Positions 38,368 through 47,330 of a stretch of DNA of 64,000 bases are shown piece after piece (the stretch's first letter is position 1; every line of letters starts with the position of its first letter). Origin of the DNA: Arthrobacter roseus. Its GTDB lineage: Bacteria > Actinomycetota > Actinomycetes > Actinomycetales > Micrococcaceae. The notes beneath the pieces are model-generated. The model searched no databases and had not been told where the DNA came from. It saw only the letters and a list, made by a program, of their open reading frames with translations. The stretch covers positions 1,240,001 through 1,304,000 of the forward strand of contig NZ_JAFBCU010000001.1 in assembly GCF_016907875.1 (NCBI RefSeq), read 5' to 3'. The translations under genes were made by a program, and so were the position numbers.

Positions 38368-39804
38368 TCAGGCGTCTCGAGTGCCTGAACCAGAGCCGAC
38401 CAGAGCAGGCACGGCGCCGGATTCTTCCATAGGAACGGCATGTTCGACTGGTGCTGAATCATCGGCGAACGGGTCGCCGGTGCGCTCCGCGTTGTAGAGG
38501 CCGTGATCCAGGATGCCTTCGCGCTTGGCAACGATGGTGGGTATGAGCGCTTGCCCGGCCACGTTCACGGCGGTGCGTCCCATGTCCAGGATCGGGTCAA
38601 CGGCGAGCAGCAACCCGACGCCGGCCAACGGCAGTCCCAGCGTGGATAGCGTGAGGGTGAGCATGACGACGGCGCCGGTGGTTCCGGCGGTCGCGGCAGA
38701 GCCAAGCACTGACACAAGGGCAATGAGCAGGTAGTGCACGAGTTCGAGGTCCACACCGAAGAACTGGGCCACGAAGATCGCAGAAATTGCGGGGTAAATT
38801 GCCGCGCAACCATCCATCTTGGTGGTCGCGCCGAGGGGGACAGCGAAGGATGCGTAGGCACGCGGTACTCCGAGGTTGCGCTCTGCGACGCGCTGCGTCA
38901 GTGGAAGCGTTCCCACGGAGGAGCGTGAAACAAAAGCCAGTTGGATGGCGGGCCAAGCGCCCGAGAAGTACTGCTTCACTGATAGGCCGTGCATTCGGAT
39001 CAGGATGGGGTAGACCACAAAGAGCACGAGGGCGAGACCAACGTAGATGGCCAGGGTGAATTTTCCGAGGGAGCCGATGGTGTCCCAGCCATAGGTGGCG
39101 ACGGCGCGTCCAATCAACCCAACGGTTCCCAGCGGTGCCAGCCGGATGATCCACCAGAGGACTTTCTGAATGACGGCCAGAGCGGAGGCGTTGAAGGCCA
39201 GGAACGGTTCGGCTGGCTTGCCGACCTTCAGGGCGGCTATGCCGATGGCGGCGGCGACGACAAGAACCTGCAGCACGTTGAAGCTCAAGGATGTGGTGAG
39301 GTCACCGGTGTCGACGGCTTGCGTTGAAGCTTCGAGACCAAGGAAGTTCGCGGGAATCAGTCCCTCGAGGAATGCCCACCAGCTGCCGGTGCCGCCCGTG
39401 TAGTCCTCGGGCGGGGTAGCCGAGGAGTTCGCTCCCGGCTGCAGGACGGTGCCGAGCACCATGCCGATACTTACGGCGATCAATGCGGTGATCCCGAACC
39501 ACAGCAGGGTTTGTCCTGCCAAGCGCGCCGCGTTGGTGACCTCCCGCAGGTTAGCGATGGAACTGACGACGGCGGTGAAGATGAGCGGGACAACAGCTGC
39601 CTTGAGCAGAGTGACGTAGCTCGAACCGATAGTCGAGAGAGTGGTGCCGAGGGCATTGGGGGTCTCAGTTGTGTGACCGGTGTACTTGGCGATCAGTCCA
39701 AGGACGAGGCCAAGGAGTAGTCCGGCGATGATCTGGGGGCCGAAGGAAGTCATCCACCGGGGAATTTTCCTGCGCGTTGGCTGGGGGCTGATGTTTGTGC
39801 TCAC
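38368..39804 (-). CDS. Dicarboxylate/amino-acid:cation symporter homologue (glutamate transporter fold)
   Basis: The 478-residue protein has eight helices and two hairpins of the GltPh family. HP1 SSVGTLPLTQRV and the substrate-binding DPILDMGRTAVN are present, with the conserved Asp and Arg that bind amino and carboxyl groups. Three positions of the sodium sites differ from the usual motifs: NMDGT reads KMDGC, and NVxGD reads NVAGQ. The HP2 tip reads TAGTTGA instead of TAGVPGA. This suggests altered ion coupling. Start GTG at 39804 is tentative; a TTG at 39834 and an ATG at 39753 are alternatives. Confidence 0.85.
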   Translation of the reverse strand: MSTNISPQPTRRKIPRWMTSFGPQIIAGLLLGLVLGLIAKYTGHTTETPNALGTTLSTIGSSYVTLLKAAVVPLIFTAVVSSIANLREVTNAARLAGQTLLWFGITALIAVSIGMVLGTVLQPGANSSATPPEDYTGGTGSWWAFLEGLIPANFLGLEASTQAVDTGDLTTSLSFNVLQVLVVAAAIGIAALKVGKPAEPFLAFNASALAVIQKVLWWIIRLAPLGTVGLIGRAVATYGWDTIGSLGKFTLAIYVGLALVLFVVYPILIRMHGLSVKQYFSGAWPAIQLAFVSRSSVGTLPLTQRVAERNLGVPRAYASFAVPLGATTKMDGCAAIYPAISAIFVAQFFGVDLELVHYLLIALVSVLGSAATAGTTGAVVMLTLTLSTLGLPLAGVGLLLAVDPILDMGRTAVNVAGQALIPTIVAKREGILDHGLYNAERTGDPFADDSAPVEHAVPMEESGAVPALVGSGSGTRDA

Positions 39805-39887
39805 TTGGAAACCGTAAAGGTGAACATTTAGCAAGAAAACTCTAGATTGAGAAATGTTACGCGGACGCTCATGTTGGTGAACAGTAA

Positions 39888-39932
39888 TATAGCTGCGGGA
39901 TGAGCGTAAATGTCCGTCATCTCGCAGCTATA
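39888..39932. terminator. Long hairpin between the DUF885 gene and the symporter gene
   Basis: TATAGCTGCGGGATGA (39888-39903) pairs with TCATCTCGCAGCTATA (39917-39932), 16 positions with one G-T wobble around a 13-base loop. It begins 20 bases after the DUF885 stop on the minus strand, where a terminator is expected, but it also lies about 85 bases upstream of the symporter start, so an operator role is possible. Confidence 0.6.
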
Positions 39933-39952
39933 GGTGGTAGAAAGCCCTTGCA

Positions 39953-41671
39953 TCAGTCCAGAAGTGCACGCCTGAGTGTGTCCAGTCCCACAGATCCCAT
40001 ATTCAGTGCACGGCTGTGGAAAGCCTTGAGGTCAAAGCTGCTGCCCTCGCGCTCGCGAAGTTCGTCGCGGATCTGCTCCCAGAGACGCTGGCCAATCTTG
40101 TAGGACGGTGCTTGGCCTGGCCAGCCGAGGTAGCGGGTGAACTCAAACTTCAGTTGCCCCTCGCTGATCGCGATGTTCTTCCGCAGGAATTCATAGCCTG
40201 ACTCCGGTGTCCAGGTGCCATGGCCCCAACGCTCAGGGATATCGAGTTCCAGATGGACGCCGATGTCGAAGACAACGCGGGCGGCGCGCATGCGCTGGGC
40301 ATCGAGCATGCCCATCCGGTCGCCGGGATCTTTCAGATAGCCCAGTTCTTCCATGAGCCGTTCCGCATAGAGCGCCCAGCCTTCACCGTGACCGGAGGTC
40401 CAGCACATGTTGCGCCGCCAGTTGTTGAGGATATCGCGGCGGTAGGTGGCCGTGGCAACCTGCAGATGGTGTCCCGGAACACCCTCGTGGTAGACGGTGC
40501 TGGTTTCGTTCCAGGTGGTGAAAGTTTCCTCGCCGGCTGGAATGGACCACCACATACGTCCGGGCCGGGAGAAATCGTCTGTTGGCCCGGTGTAGTAGAT
40601 GCCGCCTTCATCGGTGGGCGCGATCATGCATTCGATGGTGCGCATGATGTCGGGGATGTCGAAGTGGACGCCAGCGAGCTCCGATACGGCTTTGTCCGAG
40701 AGTTTCTGCATCCACTGCTGGAGTTCTTCCTTGCTGTGCAGCTGCCGCGAGGGATCCTCGTTGAGGATCTTCATGGCCTCTTCGACGGTGGCGCCGTCCT
40801 TGATTTCGTTGGCAACCTGCTCCTGCTCCGCAATAATGCGGGCCAGCTCTTCAACGCCCCAGGTGTAGGTTTCCTCGAGGTTGACCTCGGATCCGAGGAA
40901 GCGGCGGGACATCAGCGAGTAGTGTTCGCGTCCCACGGCGTCCTTTGCCGGTGCCACGGGCAGGAGTTCCTGTTCGAGGAAGTCAGCGAGTGAGTTGTAG
41001 GCGTTCCTGGCGGATTCTGCACCGGATGCAAGATCTGCCCGGGATACATCGTTCAGTTCGCCCTCAGCAGCTGAAGCCTCAGCCACCATGGTGGCAAAAA
41101 AGCCGTCCGCGGCTGCGTAGCGGCGGGTCTGTTCAATGACGATCTGAACCTGGCGGGTAGCGGAGACGATACCGCGGTCGCGGGCTTCGCGAAGCGAGGT
41201 GATGTAGCCGCCCAGAGCTTCCGTCACGTTGGCCAGGCGCCCAGCGATATGGCCCCACTGCTCCGCCGTGTCGGTGGGCATGAGGTCGAAGATCGCCCGG
41301 ATGTCCTGCGCAGGGCAGGCAATGTTGTTAAGGTCCGCGAGGTTGAGGCCAGTTTCGTGGATCTCGAGTTCCAGACCAAGACGTTCACGCATCGCGTCAA
41401 GGGTGACGGCATCGACGTCGTCACTGGGCTGAAGGTCCGACAGCCGCCGAAGAGTCTCACTGGTCACTTCCGCGAAGGCTTCGTGGCCGGCGGGGGAGTA
41501 ATCCCGGTATTCGGTCTCACGGCCCGGCATACCCATGCTGGTGGCGAACCCAGGATCGAGTTCCAGGGCGGATTCCGCGTAGGCGTCTGCCACTGCGTCA
41601 ATGGCCGTTTTAGGCCGGGCAGAGTCATCCGCTAGGTCGGTCAGAGGCGTAAAATCTGTTTCGTAGGTCAC
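39953..41671 (-). CDS. DUF885 family protein (putative metallopeptidase-like)
   Basis: The roughly 572-residue protein is largely alpha-helical. Near residue 400 it has VYHEGVPGHHLQVATATYRR followed by GHGEGWALYAERLMEELGY, the defining motifs of DUF885; the His/Glu arrangement (HEGxPGHH, then HGEGWALY) resembles zinc-peptidase sites. There is no signal peptide, so it should be cytoplasmic. The start is GTG at 41671 or TTG at 41677. It follows accE on the same strand after 77 bases. Confidence 0.85.
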   Translation of the reverse strand: MTYETDFTPLTDLADDSARPKTAIDAVADAYAESALELDPGFATSMGMPGRETEYRDYSPAGHEAFAEVTSETLRRLSDLQPSDDVDAVTLDAMRERLGLELEIHETGLNLADLNNIACPAQDIRAIFDLMPTDTAEQWGHIAGRLANVTEALGGYITSLREARDRGIVSATRQVQIVIEQTRRYAAADGFFATMVAEASAAEGELNDVSRADLASGAESARNAYNSLADFLEQELLPVAPAKDAVGREHYSLMSRRFLGSEVNLEETYTWGVEELARIIAEQEQVANEIKDGATVEEAMKILNEDPSRQLHSKEELQQWMQKLSDKAVSELAGVHFDIPDIMRTIECMIAPTDEGGIYYTGPTDDFSRPGRMWWSIPAGEETFTTWNETSTVYHEGVPGHHLQVATATYRRDILNNWRRNMCWTSGHGEGWALYAERLMEELGYLKDPGDRMGMLDAQRMRAARVVFDIGVHLELDIPERWGHGTWTPESGYEFLRKNIAISEGQLKFEFTRYLGWPGQAPSYKIGQRLWEQIRDELREREGSSFDLKAFHSRALNMGSVGLDTLRRALLD

Positions 41672-41748
41672 ACCCAAAGCCTAACCGCAACGTGGCCTTT
41701 GATTCCAAGCCGAGCAGGACGTTCGTGCTGCTGAGCAGGAAATGTTAC

Positions 41749-41976
41749 CTAGTGAGCGCCGCGTTTCCACGCTCCACGGCCGGGTGAAAGCCGTCGTCGT
41801 GCCAGCTCCCGCCTACCCCACGTTCGCGGGTTTCCCGCCGGTGTCGAGTCTTCCGGCACTGAACCCAAACCGGCGACGACGGCGGTCAAGGCAGCTAATT
41901 CCTCTGGCGTCGGGTGGCCGGAAACCACCTGCAGCAGCGGTTCTGGGCGGTCGCCGTCGTCCTCTAGCGTGGTCAT
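41749..41976 (-). CDS. Acyl-CoA carboxylase epsilon subunit
   Basis: The 75-residue protein has the AccE pattern: [20 protein letters not shown] near the N-terminus and a C-terminal [14 protein letters not shown]. Epsilon subunits stabilise or stimulate actinobacterial acyl-CoA carboxylases by bridging alpha and beta subunits. The start overlaps the accD stop as ATGA, so both are coupled. Confidence 0.88.
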   Translation of the reverse strand: MTTLEDDGDRPEPLLQVVSGHPTPEELAALTAVVAGLGSVPEDSTPAGNPRTWGRRELARRRLSPGRGAWKRGAH

Positions 41977-43568
41977 AGCGGAATGTTCCCGTGCTTCTTG
42001 ACTGGTAGCGAAGCGCGTTTTTCGCGCAGCGCCCTCAGCCCGCGCACAATCTGTAGGCGCGTATCCGACGGGGCGATCACGGCGTCAATATAGCCAAGTT
42101 CGGCAGCCTGGTACGGGTTCAGGAGTTCATCTTCGTAGTGACGGACCAGCTCTGCCCGCTTCTGCTCAACGTCCTCACCATTTTCTGCGGCAGCGACGAG
42201 GTCCCGGCGGTAGAGAATATTGACGGCTCCCTGAGCGCCCATGACGCCAATCTGCGCGGTGGGCCAGGCAAGGTTGATGTCCGCGCCGAGCTTCTTGGAG
42301 CCCATCACAATGTACGCACCGCCGTACGCCTTGCGTGTGATAACCGTTAGTTTGGGCACTGTCGCCTCGGCGTAGGCAAACAGCAGCTTGGCACCCCGGC
42401 GGATGATCCCGTTGAATTCCTGGTCCTTGCCAGGCAGGAAACCCGGCACATCGACCAGGGTCAGGAGGGGAATGTTGAAGGCGTCGCAGTGACGAACAAA
42501 GCGTGCTGCTTTCTCGGAGGCACTGATGTCCAGTGTCCCGGCGAACTGCATGGGCTGGTTCGCGACGATCCCCACGGTATGACCCTCCACGCGTGCGTAT
42601 CCCACTACAACGTTGGGTGCGTAGAGCGCGTGCATTTCCAGGAAGTGGCCGTCATCGGCAATGTTCTCAATGACCTTGTGCATGTCATAAGGCTGGTTGG
42701 CGGAGTCGGGGATGAGTGTGTCCAGCGCCCGGTCTTCGTCCGTGATCTCGAGCTCTTCGTCAAACTCTGCCGGAGGAGCTTCAGCGAGGTTGTTCGAGGG
42801 AAGGAAGTCCAGAAGCTCACGGACAAACTCGATGGCGTCGCGCTCATCGGAGGCAAGATAGGTGGACGTCCCCGTAGTCGTGCTGTGTTGCCGGGCACCA
42901 CCGAGAGTTTCCATGTCGACGTCCTCACCCGTGACGGTCTTGATGACGTCTGGTCCGGTGATGAACATGTGTGAGCTCTTGTCCACCATCACCACGTAAT
43001 CCGTCAGCGCCGGTGAGTACGCTGCGCCACCGGCGCACGGACCCATGATGAGAGAGATCTGCGGGACCACTCCCGAGGCATGGACGTTATTACGGAAGAT
43101 ATCAGCGAACATCGCCAGGGAGGCAACGCCCTCTTGGATCCGGGCGCCTCCGCCATCGTTGATGCCCACGACGGGGCAGCCATTGCGCAGCGCAAATTCC
43201 TGGACCTTGACAATTTTCTCGCCGTTGACCTTGCTCAATGACCCGCCATAGACGCTGAAGTCTTGAGCGTAAACAGCGATCAGACGCCCGTCGACCGTCG
43301 CGTAACCGGAGACGACGCCGTCGCCCAGGGGTTTTTTGCGTTCCATACCAAAGGAGGTGGACCGGTGAACGGCAAGGGCATCGAACTCCACAAACGATCC
43401 CGGATCCGCGAGCATGTCAATGCGCTCGCGGGCGGTGTTCCTGCCACGGCTGTGCTGTTTCTCTATGGCAGCGGCGCCCGAGGGTTGCAGGGACTCCGCC
43501 TCCCGCCGGCGAAAGTCCGCGATTCTTCCCGCAGTGGTGGAAAGGTCAATCGCCTGTTCGCTGCTCAT
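41973..43568 (-). CDS. Acyl-CoA carboxylase beta chain (carboxyltransferase)
   Basis: The 531-residue subunit transfers the carboxyl group from carboxybiotin to acyl-CoA, probably acetyl- or propionyl-CoA. The two crotonase-like halves are clear: [16 protein letters not shown] and [16 protein letters not shown] in the first, [19 protein letters not shown] and [14 protein letters not shown] in the second. GGAG stands 6 bases before the ATG at 43568. accE follows by ATGA overlap, and the biotin ligase gene lies on the other side of the divergent dehydrogenase. Substrate preference cannot be read reliably by eye. Confidence 0.94.
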   Translation of the reverse strand: MSSEQAIDLSTTAGRIADFRRREAESLQPSGAAAIEKQHSRGRNTARERIDMLADPGSFVEFDALAVHRSTSFGMERKKPLGDGVVSGYATVDGRLIAVYAQDFSVYGGSLSKVNGEKIVKVQEFALRNGCPVVGINDGGGARIQEGVASLAMFADIFRNNVHASGVVPQISLIMGPCAGGAAYSPALTDYVVMVDKSSHMFITGPDVIKTVTGEDVDMETLGGARQHSTTTGTSTYLASDERDAIEFVRELLDFLPSNNLAEAPPAEFDEELEITDEDRALDTLIPDSANQPYDMHKVIENIADDGHFLEMHALYAPNVVVGYARVEGHTVGIVANQPMQFAGTLDISASEKAARFVRHCDAFNIPLLTLVDVPGFLPGKDQEFNGIIRRGAKLLFAYAEATVPKLTVITRKAYGGAYIVMGSKKLGADINLAWPTAQIGVMGAQGAVNILYRRDLVAAAENGEDVEQKRAELVRHYEDELLNPYQAAELGYIDAVIAPSDTRLQIVRGLRALREKRASLPVKKHGNIPL

Positions 43569-43711
43569 CAATTCTCCGGATCGCGGTTGCTAGTTTCGGG
43601 ACTTAAGTAGGTTATCTACAACAATCCCGGTGTCCAGTTCAGTCTAGTGGGCTCTTTATGTCGTTTAGCTGTGGAGACCCTACAAGGTCGGTCGATATGA
43701 GTTGGCCCGAA

Positions 43712-43738
43712 TTGCATATTACTGACGGGTAACATAAT
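43712..43738 (+). promoter_or_regulatory. Candidate promoter/operator between accD and the HSDL2-like gene
   Basis: TTGCAT (43712-43717) and CATAAT (43733-43738) could be -35 and -10 boxes, although the 15-base spacing is short. Between them lies TTACTGACGGGTAA, whose ends TTAC and GTAA are inverted, as in operators of TetR-type fatty-acid regulators. The site could serve the divergent accD and dehydrogenase genes. Confidence 0.3.
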
Positions 43739-43764
43739 AAATGACCCTGGTTTAGGCTGGTGTC

Positions 43765-44631
43765 ATGACAACAGATGCGCTCACGTCAACCGCCCAAAGC
43801 CACTCGGGGCGTTCCCTTCAGGGACGCACTATCCTCATGTCCGGTGGAAGCCGCGGAATCGGGTTGGCCATTGCCTTACGCGCGGCCCGCGACGGCGCCA
43901 ACGTTGCCATCATGGCCAAGACGGGGGAGCCACATCCCAAGCTCGAAGGCACCGTGCACACCGCGGCGGCAGCTATTGAGCAGGCCGGCGGCCGTGCTCT
44001 GGCAATCGTGGGGGACGTCCGCAACGACGACGACGTCGTGGGCGCCGTTGAACGCACCGTCAAGGAATTCGGCGGGATCGACATTGTGGTCAACAACGCT
44101 TCGGCTATCGACCTCTCCTCCACGAGCGAGGTATCGATGAAGCGCTATGACCTGATGCACGACATCAACGTCCGCGGGACACTCATGCTGTCCAAGTTCT
44201 CCATCGAGGCCTTGAAGAACTCGACGGCGGCGCACATCTTGACTCTGTCACCACCGCTGAATCTGGACCCGAAGTGGGCGGGTTCGCATCTTCCTTACAC
44301 CATGGCTAAGTATGGGATGAGCCTGACAACGCTTGGTCTAGCCGAGGAGCTGCGTCCGGACGGCATTGGCGTGAATTCGTTGTGGCCCTGCACCCTCATT
44401 GATACTGCGGCGATCCGTAATATGCCTGGCGGCCAGAAGATGGTCCAGGCCGCCCGCAGCGCGGACATCGTTGCCGATGCTGCACACGCAATTCTTACCC
44501 GTGACCCGCGCAGCTGTACCGGAAACTTCTACACCGATGAGCAGGCACTCGGCGAGGAAGGCGTCAGTGACTTCACCACCTACAGTCTGGGCGCGCCGGA
44601 GGACCAGCTGGTCCGCGACATGTTCCTCTAG
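43765..44631 (+). CDS. Short-chain dehydrogenase, HSDL2-like
   Basis: The 288-residue NAD(P)-dependent oxidoreductase has the nucleotide motif SGGSRGIGLAIA, NNASAI and the catalytic YTMAKYG. KTGEPHPKLEGTVHTAA and LTLSPPLNLDPKWAGSHLPY are characteristic of the hydroxysteroid dehydrogenase-like protein 2 branch; the SCP2 domain of animal HSDL2 is absent. The substrate is unknown, perhaps an acyl-chain intermediate given the adjacent carboxylase. birA begins 22 bases after its stop and may share the transcript. Confidence 0.88.
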   Translation: MTTDALTSTAQSHSGRSLQGRTILMSGGSRGIGLAIALRAARDGANVAIMAKTGEPHPKLEGTVHTAAAAIEQAGGRALAIVGDVRNDDDVVGAVERTVKEFGGIDIVVNNASAIDLSSTSEVSMKRYDLMHDINVRGTLMLSKFSIEALKNSTAAHILTLSPPLNLDPKWAGSHLPYTMAKYGMSLTTLGLAEELRPDGIGVNSLWPCTLIDTAAIRNMPGGQKMVQAARSADIVADAAHAILTRDPRSCTGNFYTDEQALGEEGVSDFTTYSLGAPEDQLVRDMFL

Positions 44632-44653
44632 AGTCCCGCCTAGGATTGAGCTC

Positions 44654-45538
44654 ATGAGCCATCGTTATTCCAATCTGGAACGTCCGGGCCTAAATGAACG
44701 TGAGCTGGTTGAGGCTCTGTGTGCTCCCCGGGGACCGTTTTCCCGCCTTGAGCTGGTGAATGAAACGGGGTCCACGAATACGGATCTGGTTGCCCATGCG
44801 CTGGAGGGCCGGGAGGTTTGGCCCGATCTCAGTGTCCTGACCGCGGAAATGCAGACGGCCGGCCGTGGCCGTTTGGAGCGCACCTGGACCGCCCCTGAGC
44901 GCAGCTCGATCATTGTCAGCGTCCTGCTGCGTCCGGCGAATGCGGACCAGATTCCCGTTCCCACCCGTAGCTATTCGTGGCTCTCGCTGCTGGCTGCGCT
45001 CTCACTTGTTGACGCTGTCCGTGACCGTGCGCAGGTGCCGGCGACCATCAAATGGCCCAATGATGTTCAGGTGGATGACCGTAAGCTCGCAGGTCTGCTG
45101 GCGCAGATGGTGCACAGCCCGGACGGCACGCCGCCAGCCGTCGTCGTCGGTGCCGGAGTGAACGTTTGCCTGACCGACGACGAGCTGCCGGTGACCAGCG
45201 CAACCTCCCTATTGTTGGAGTATGCGACGACGACAGACCGAAACATTCTCCTCAAGGCCTATCTGCGTGCCCTGGCGCGTAACTACCGCAGCTTCTGCGA
45301 TGTCGGCGGTGACGCGTTCACACCATGGCCGGACGGTACCTCGCTGGCCGCGAAGATTGCTGCTGTCATGAACACGATCGGAGAGCACGTCCGTGCGGAG
45401 CTTCCTGGAGGTGAACAGGTGGTGGGCTATGCCACCGGTCTCGACCGGGATGGTTGCCTGCAGATTCGAGATAACCAGAACGTCATGCACACAGTGTCAG
45501 CCGGCGACGTGGTCCATCTGAGACGGACCGGACCCTAG
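44654..45538 (+). CDS. birA: Biotin-[acetyl-CoA-carboxylase] ligase
   Basis: The 294-residue enzyme activates biotin as biotinyl-AMP and attaches it to the carrier lysine of the carboxylase alpha chain. ETGSTNTDLVAHA, AGRGRLERTWTAP and TIKWPNDVQVDDRKLAGLL form the catalytic core, with the C-terminal SH3-like domain at about 245-294. The N-terminal winged helix of the repressor type is missing, so it should not regulate transcription directly. It neighbours the carboxylase genes, as in mycobacteria. Confidence 0.93.
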   Translation: MSHRYSNLERPGLNERELVEALCAPRGPFSRLELVNETGSTNTDLVAHALEGREVWPDLSVLTAEMQTAGRGRLERTWTAPERSSIIVSVLLRPANADQIPVPTRSYSWLSLLAALSLVDAVRDRAQVPATIKWPNDVQVDDRKLAGLLAQMVHSPDGTPPAVVVGAGVNVCLTDDELPVTSATSLLLEYATTTDRNILLKAYLRALARNYRSFCDVGGDAFTPWPDGTSLAAKIAAVMNTIGEHVRAELPGGEQVVGYATGLDRDGCLQIRDNQNVMHTVSAGDVVHLRRTGP

Positions 45539-45602
45539 CCACCGGTAATCTGGTGGTGGCTGGATATTGGTCAGCGAAACTCTACCGGGCAGGAGGCACA
45601 CC

Positions 45603-46178
45603 ATGCGGTTGCGCTTACATGCCGGTGAGCACGTCATTGTCGCTGCCCGGCCGCAGGGTCGGTGTTTGTTGTGGCCGGTCCTGCTGGGGCTGATTCTCAC
45701 TGGTGCGGCGGCATATTGGTTGGGCTGGGCGGGCCGCTCGGCCCACCCCTCGGGGCTTGCGCAGTGGCTTCCGGTGCTGGTGCCGACCGTTCTGGTGGTG
45801 CTGATGCTGATGTTCCTGCGATGGGTGTTCTACCCGTTGCTGGCGTGGTTATTCACGAGGTTTGTCTTGACCAATAGGCGGCTGATTTTCAGGCGAGGCA
45901 TCCTGAGCCGGCGTGAACATGACCTGCCACTGCCGGTGATTTATCAGCTGGATAGTTCCCAGTCCCTGACGGACCGGATGTTCGGTGGCGGGACGCTGAG
46001 CGTGGATCTGGGCCGGGACCGCAGCGTGCAGTATCGGGACGTGCCGCATATTCACGCGTTCAAGGAGTATGTTGTGGGAGCCGTTGAGGAACTTCCCATG
46101 ACCGTGATGTTTGATGGTGTAGATATGGACGTGGAACTCGGACGCGAAACGGAATGGATCGATGATGACCGGCGGTAG
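45603..46178 (+). CDS. PH-domain membrane protein (bPH2/DUF304 type)
   Basis: The 191-residue protein has two adjacent membrane helices (about 23-44 and 55-84) followed by a bacterial PH-like domain beginning FVLTNRRLIFRRGILSRREH, typical of the YdbT/DUF304 group. AGGAGG stands 6 bases before the ATG. The end overlaps the cyclase gene by 17 bases, so the two are likely expressed together. Function is unknown. Confidence 0.82.
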   Translation: MRLRLHAGEHVIVAARPQGRCLLWPVLLGLILTGAAAYWLGWAGRSAHPSGLAQWLPVLVPTVLVVLMLMFLRWVFYPLLAWLFTRFVLTNRRLIFRRGILSRREHDLPLPVIYQLDSSQSLTDRMFGGGTLSVDLGRDRSVQYRDVPHIHAFKEYVVGAVEELPMTVMFDGVDMDVELGRETEWIDDDRR

Positions 46179-47295
46179 TGACGGGTGGGATGAACTGCCC
46201 CAGACGCCGCATGGTGGTTCGGCGGATGAGCCTGCCGAGCAGGAGTCCACGGAAGACGTCAACCGACGCACCATCCGCGACCTGGAAATTGAACTTCTAG
46301 GCTCAGAGCGCACCCTTAAGCGACGCGAAGTCGCAGCCGGCGCAGGGGTGTCCCTGTTGTCTGCCCGCAAATTCTGGCGTGCTATGGGTTTCGCGAACCT
46401 CGGGGACGAGGACGTCGCGTTCACCCCGAATGACCAGGAGGCGTTGACAACCATGGTGGGCATGGTCCGCACAGAGCAGCTCACGGAGGAAGCTGTCATC
46501 TCGATTGCCCGGTCGATCGGTCAGATGACGGACCGCATGGTGGTGTGGCAGGTCGAGGCCCTCGTGGAGGAATTGGTGGACCAGCACCAGCTCACCGATG
46601 TGGACGCGCGCAAGCGGCTCGTGGCTGGGTTGCCTGCTCTCATCGAACCGCTGGAGAAAACGCTGGTCTACGCATGGCGGCGCCAGTTGAATGCCGCGGT
46701 GCAGCGGCTGGCACTGCGCGCGGAGGCGGGTCTGGTCACAGAGGGTGATGTCCCGTCCACGCCGGACGACGACGCCCCGTTGCCCTTGGCCCGCGCGGTG
46801 GGATTCGCAGATCTGGTGTCCTACACGAGTTTGTCCCGGCAGATGAATGAAAAGACGCTCGCCCAGTTGGTGCAGCGGTTCGAGAATATGTGCGCGGAGA
46901 TCATTGCGGTCGGTGGTGGGCGCCTGGTGAAAACGATCGGCGATGAAGTCCTCTACATCGCGGATACGCCGGTGGAGGGTGCGCAAATTTCGCTCGCCCT
47001 GGCCAAGGCGTTCACCGAAGATGAGCTTCTGCCTTCGGCGCGTGTGTCGATGGTGTGGGGGAGGATCCTTTCCCGGTTGGGCGATATCTACGGCCCTACC
47101 GTCAATCTGGCAGCACGGTTGACGGCCCTGGCGGAGCCGGGAACGGTGCTTGTGGATGCTTCAACTGCCGTGACTCTGCAGGACAATGACAGGTTTGTGT
47201 TGGTGCCTGGGGAAGTAAAGTCCGTTCGGGGTTTCGGTGAGATCTACCCGGTGACGGTGTATCAGGGAACGGGTTCCGGACTCGTCGTGGACTGA
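46162..47295 (+). CDS. Class III adenylate/guanylate cyclase with N-terminal regulatory domain
   Basis: The 377-residue protein has an N-terminal helical region (about 35-200) resembling the autoinhibitory domain of pH-sensing mycobacterial cyclases, including a helix-turn-helix-like segment LKRREVAAGAGVSLLSARKF. The catalytic domain (about 210-370) has the metal aspartates in VGFADLVSYTSLS and TIGDEVLYIA and the transition-state Asn/Arg in GPTVNLAARLTALA. It should make cAMP or cGMP in the cytosol. ATGATG at 46162 gives two possible starts three bases apart. The first giant Ig-repeat gene begins 35 bases later. Confidence 0.88.
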   Translation: MMTGGSDGWDELPQTPHGGSADEPAEQESTEDVNRRTIRDLEIELLGSERTLKRREVAAGAGVSLLSARKFWRAMGFANLGDEDVAFTPNDQEALTTMVGMVRTEQLTEEAVISIARSIGQMTDRMVVWQVEALVEELVDQHQLTDVDARKRLVAGLPALIEPLEKTLVYAWRRQLNAAVQRLALRAEAGLVTEGDVPSTPDDDAPLPLARAVGFADLVSYTSLSRQMNEKTLAQLVQRFENMCAEIIAVGGGRLVKTIGDEVLYIADTPVEGAQISLALAKAFTEDELLPSARVSMVWGRILSRLGDIYGPTVNLAARLTALAEPGTVLVDASTAVTLQDNDRFVLVPGEVKSVRGFGEIYPVTVYQGTGSGLVVD

Positions 47296-47330
47296 CGGTA
47301 TGACTGTCTGATTCGAGGGGAGTTCTGCCC

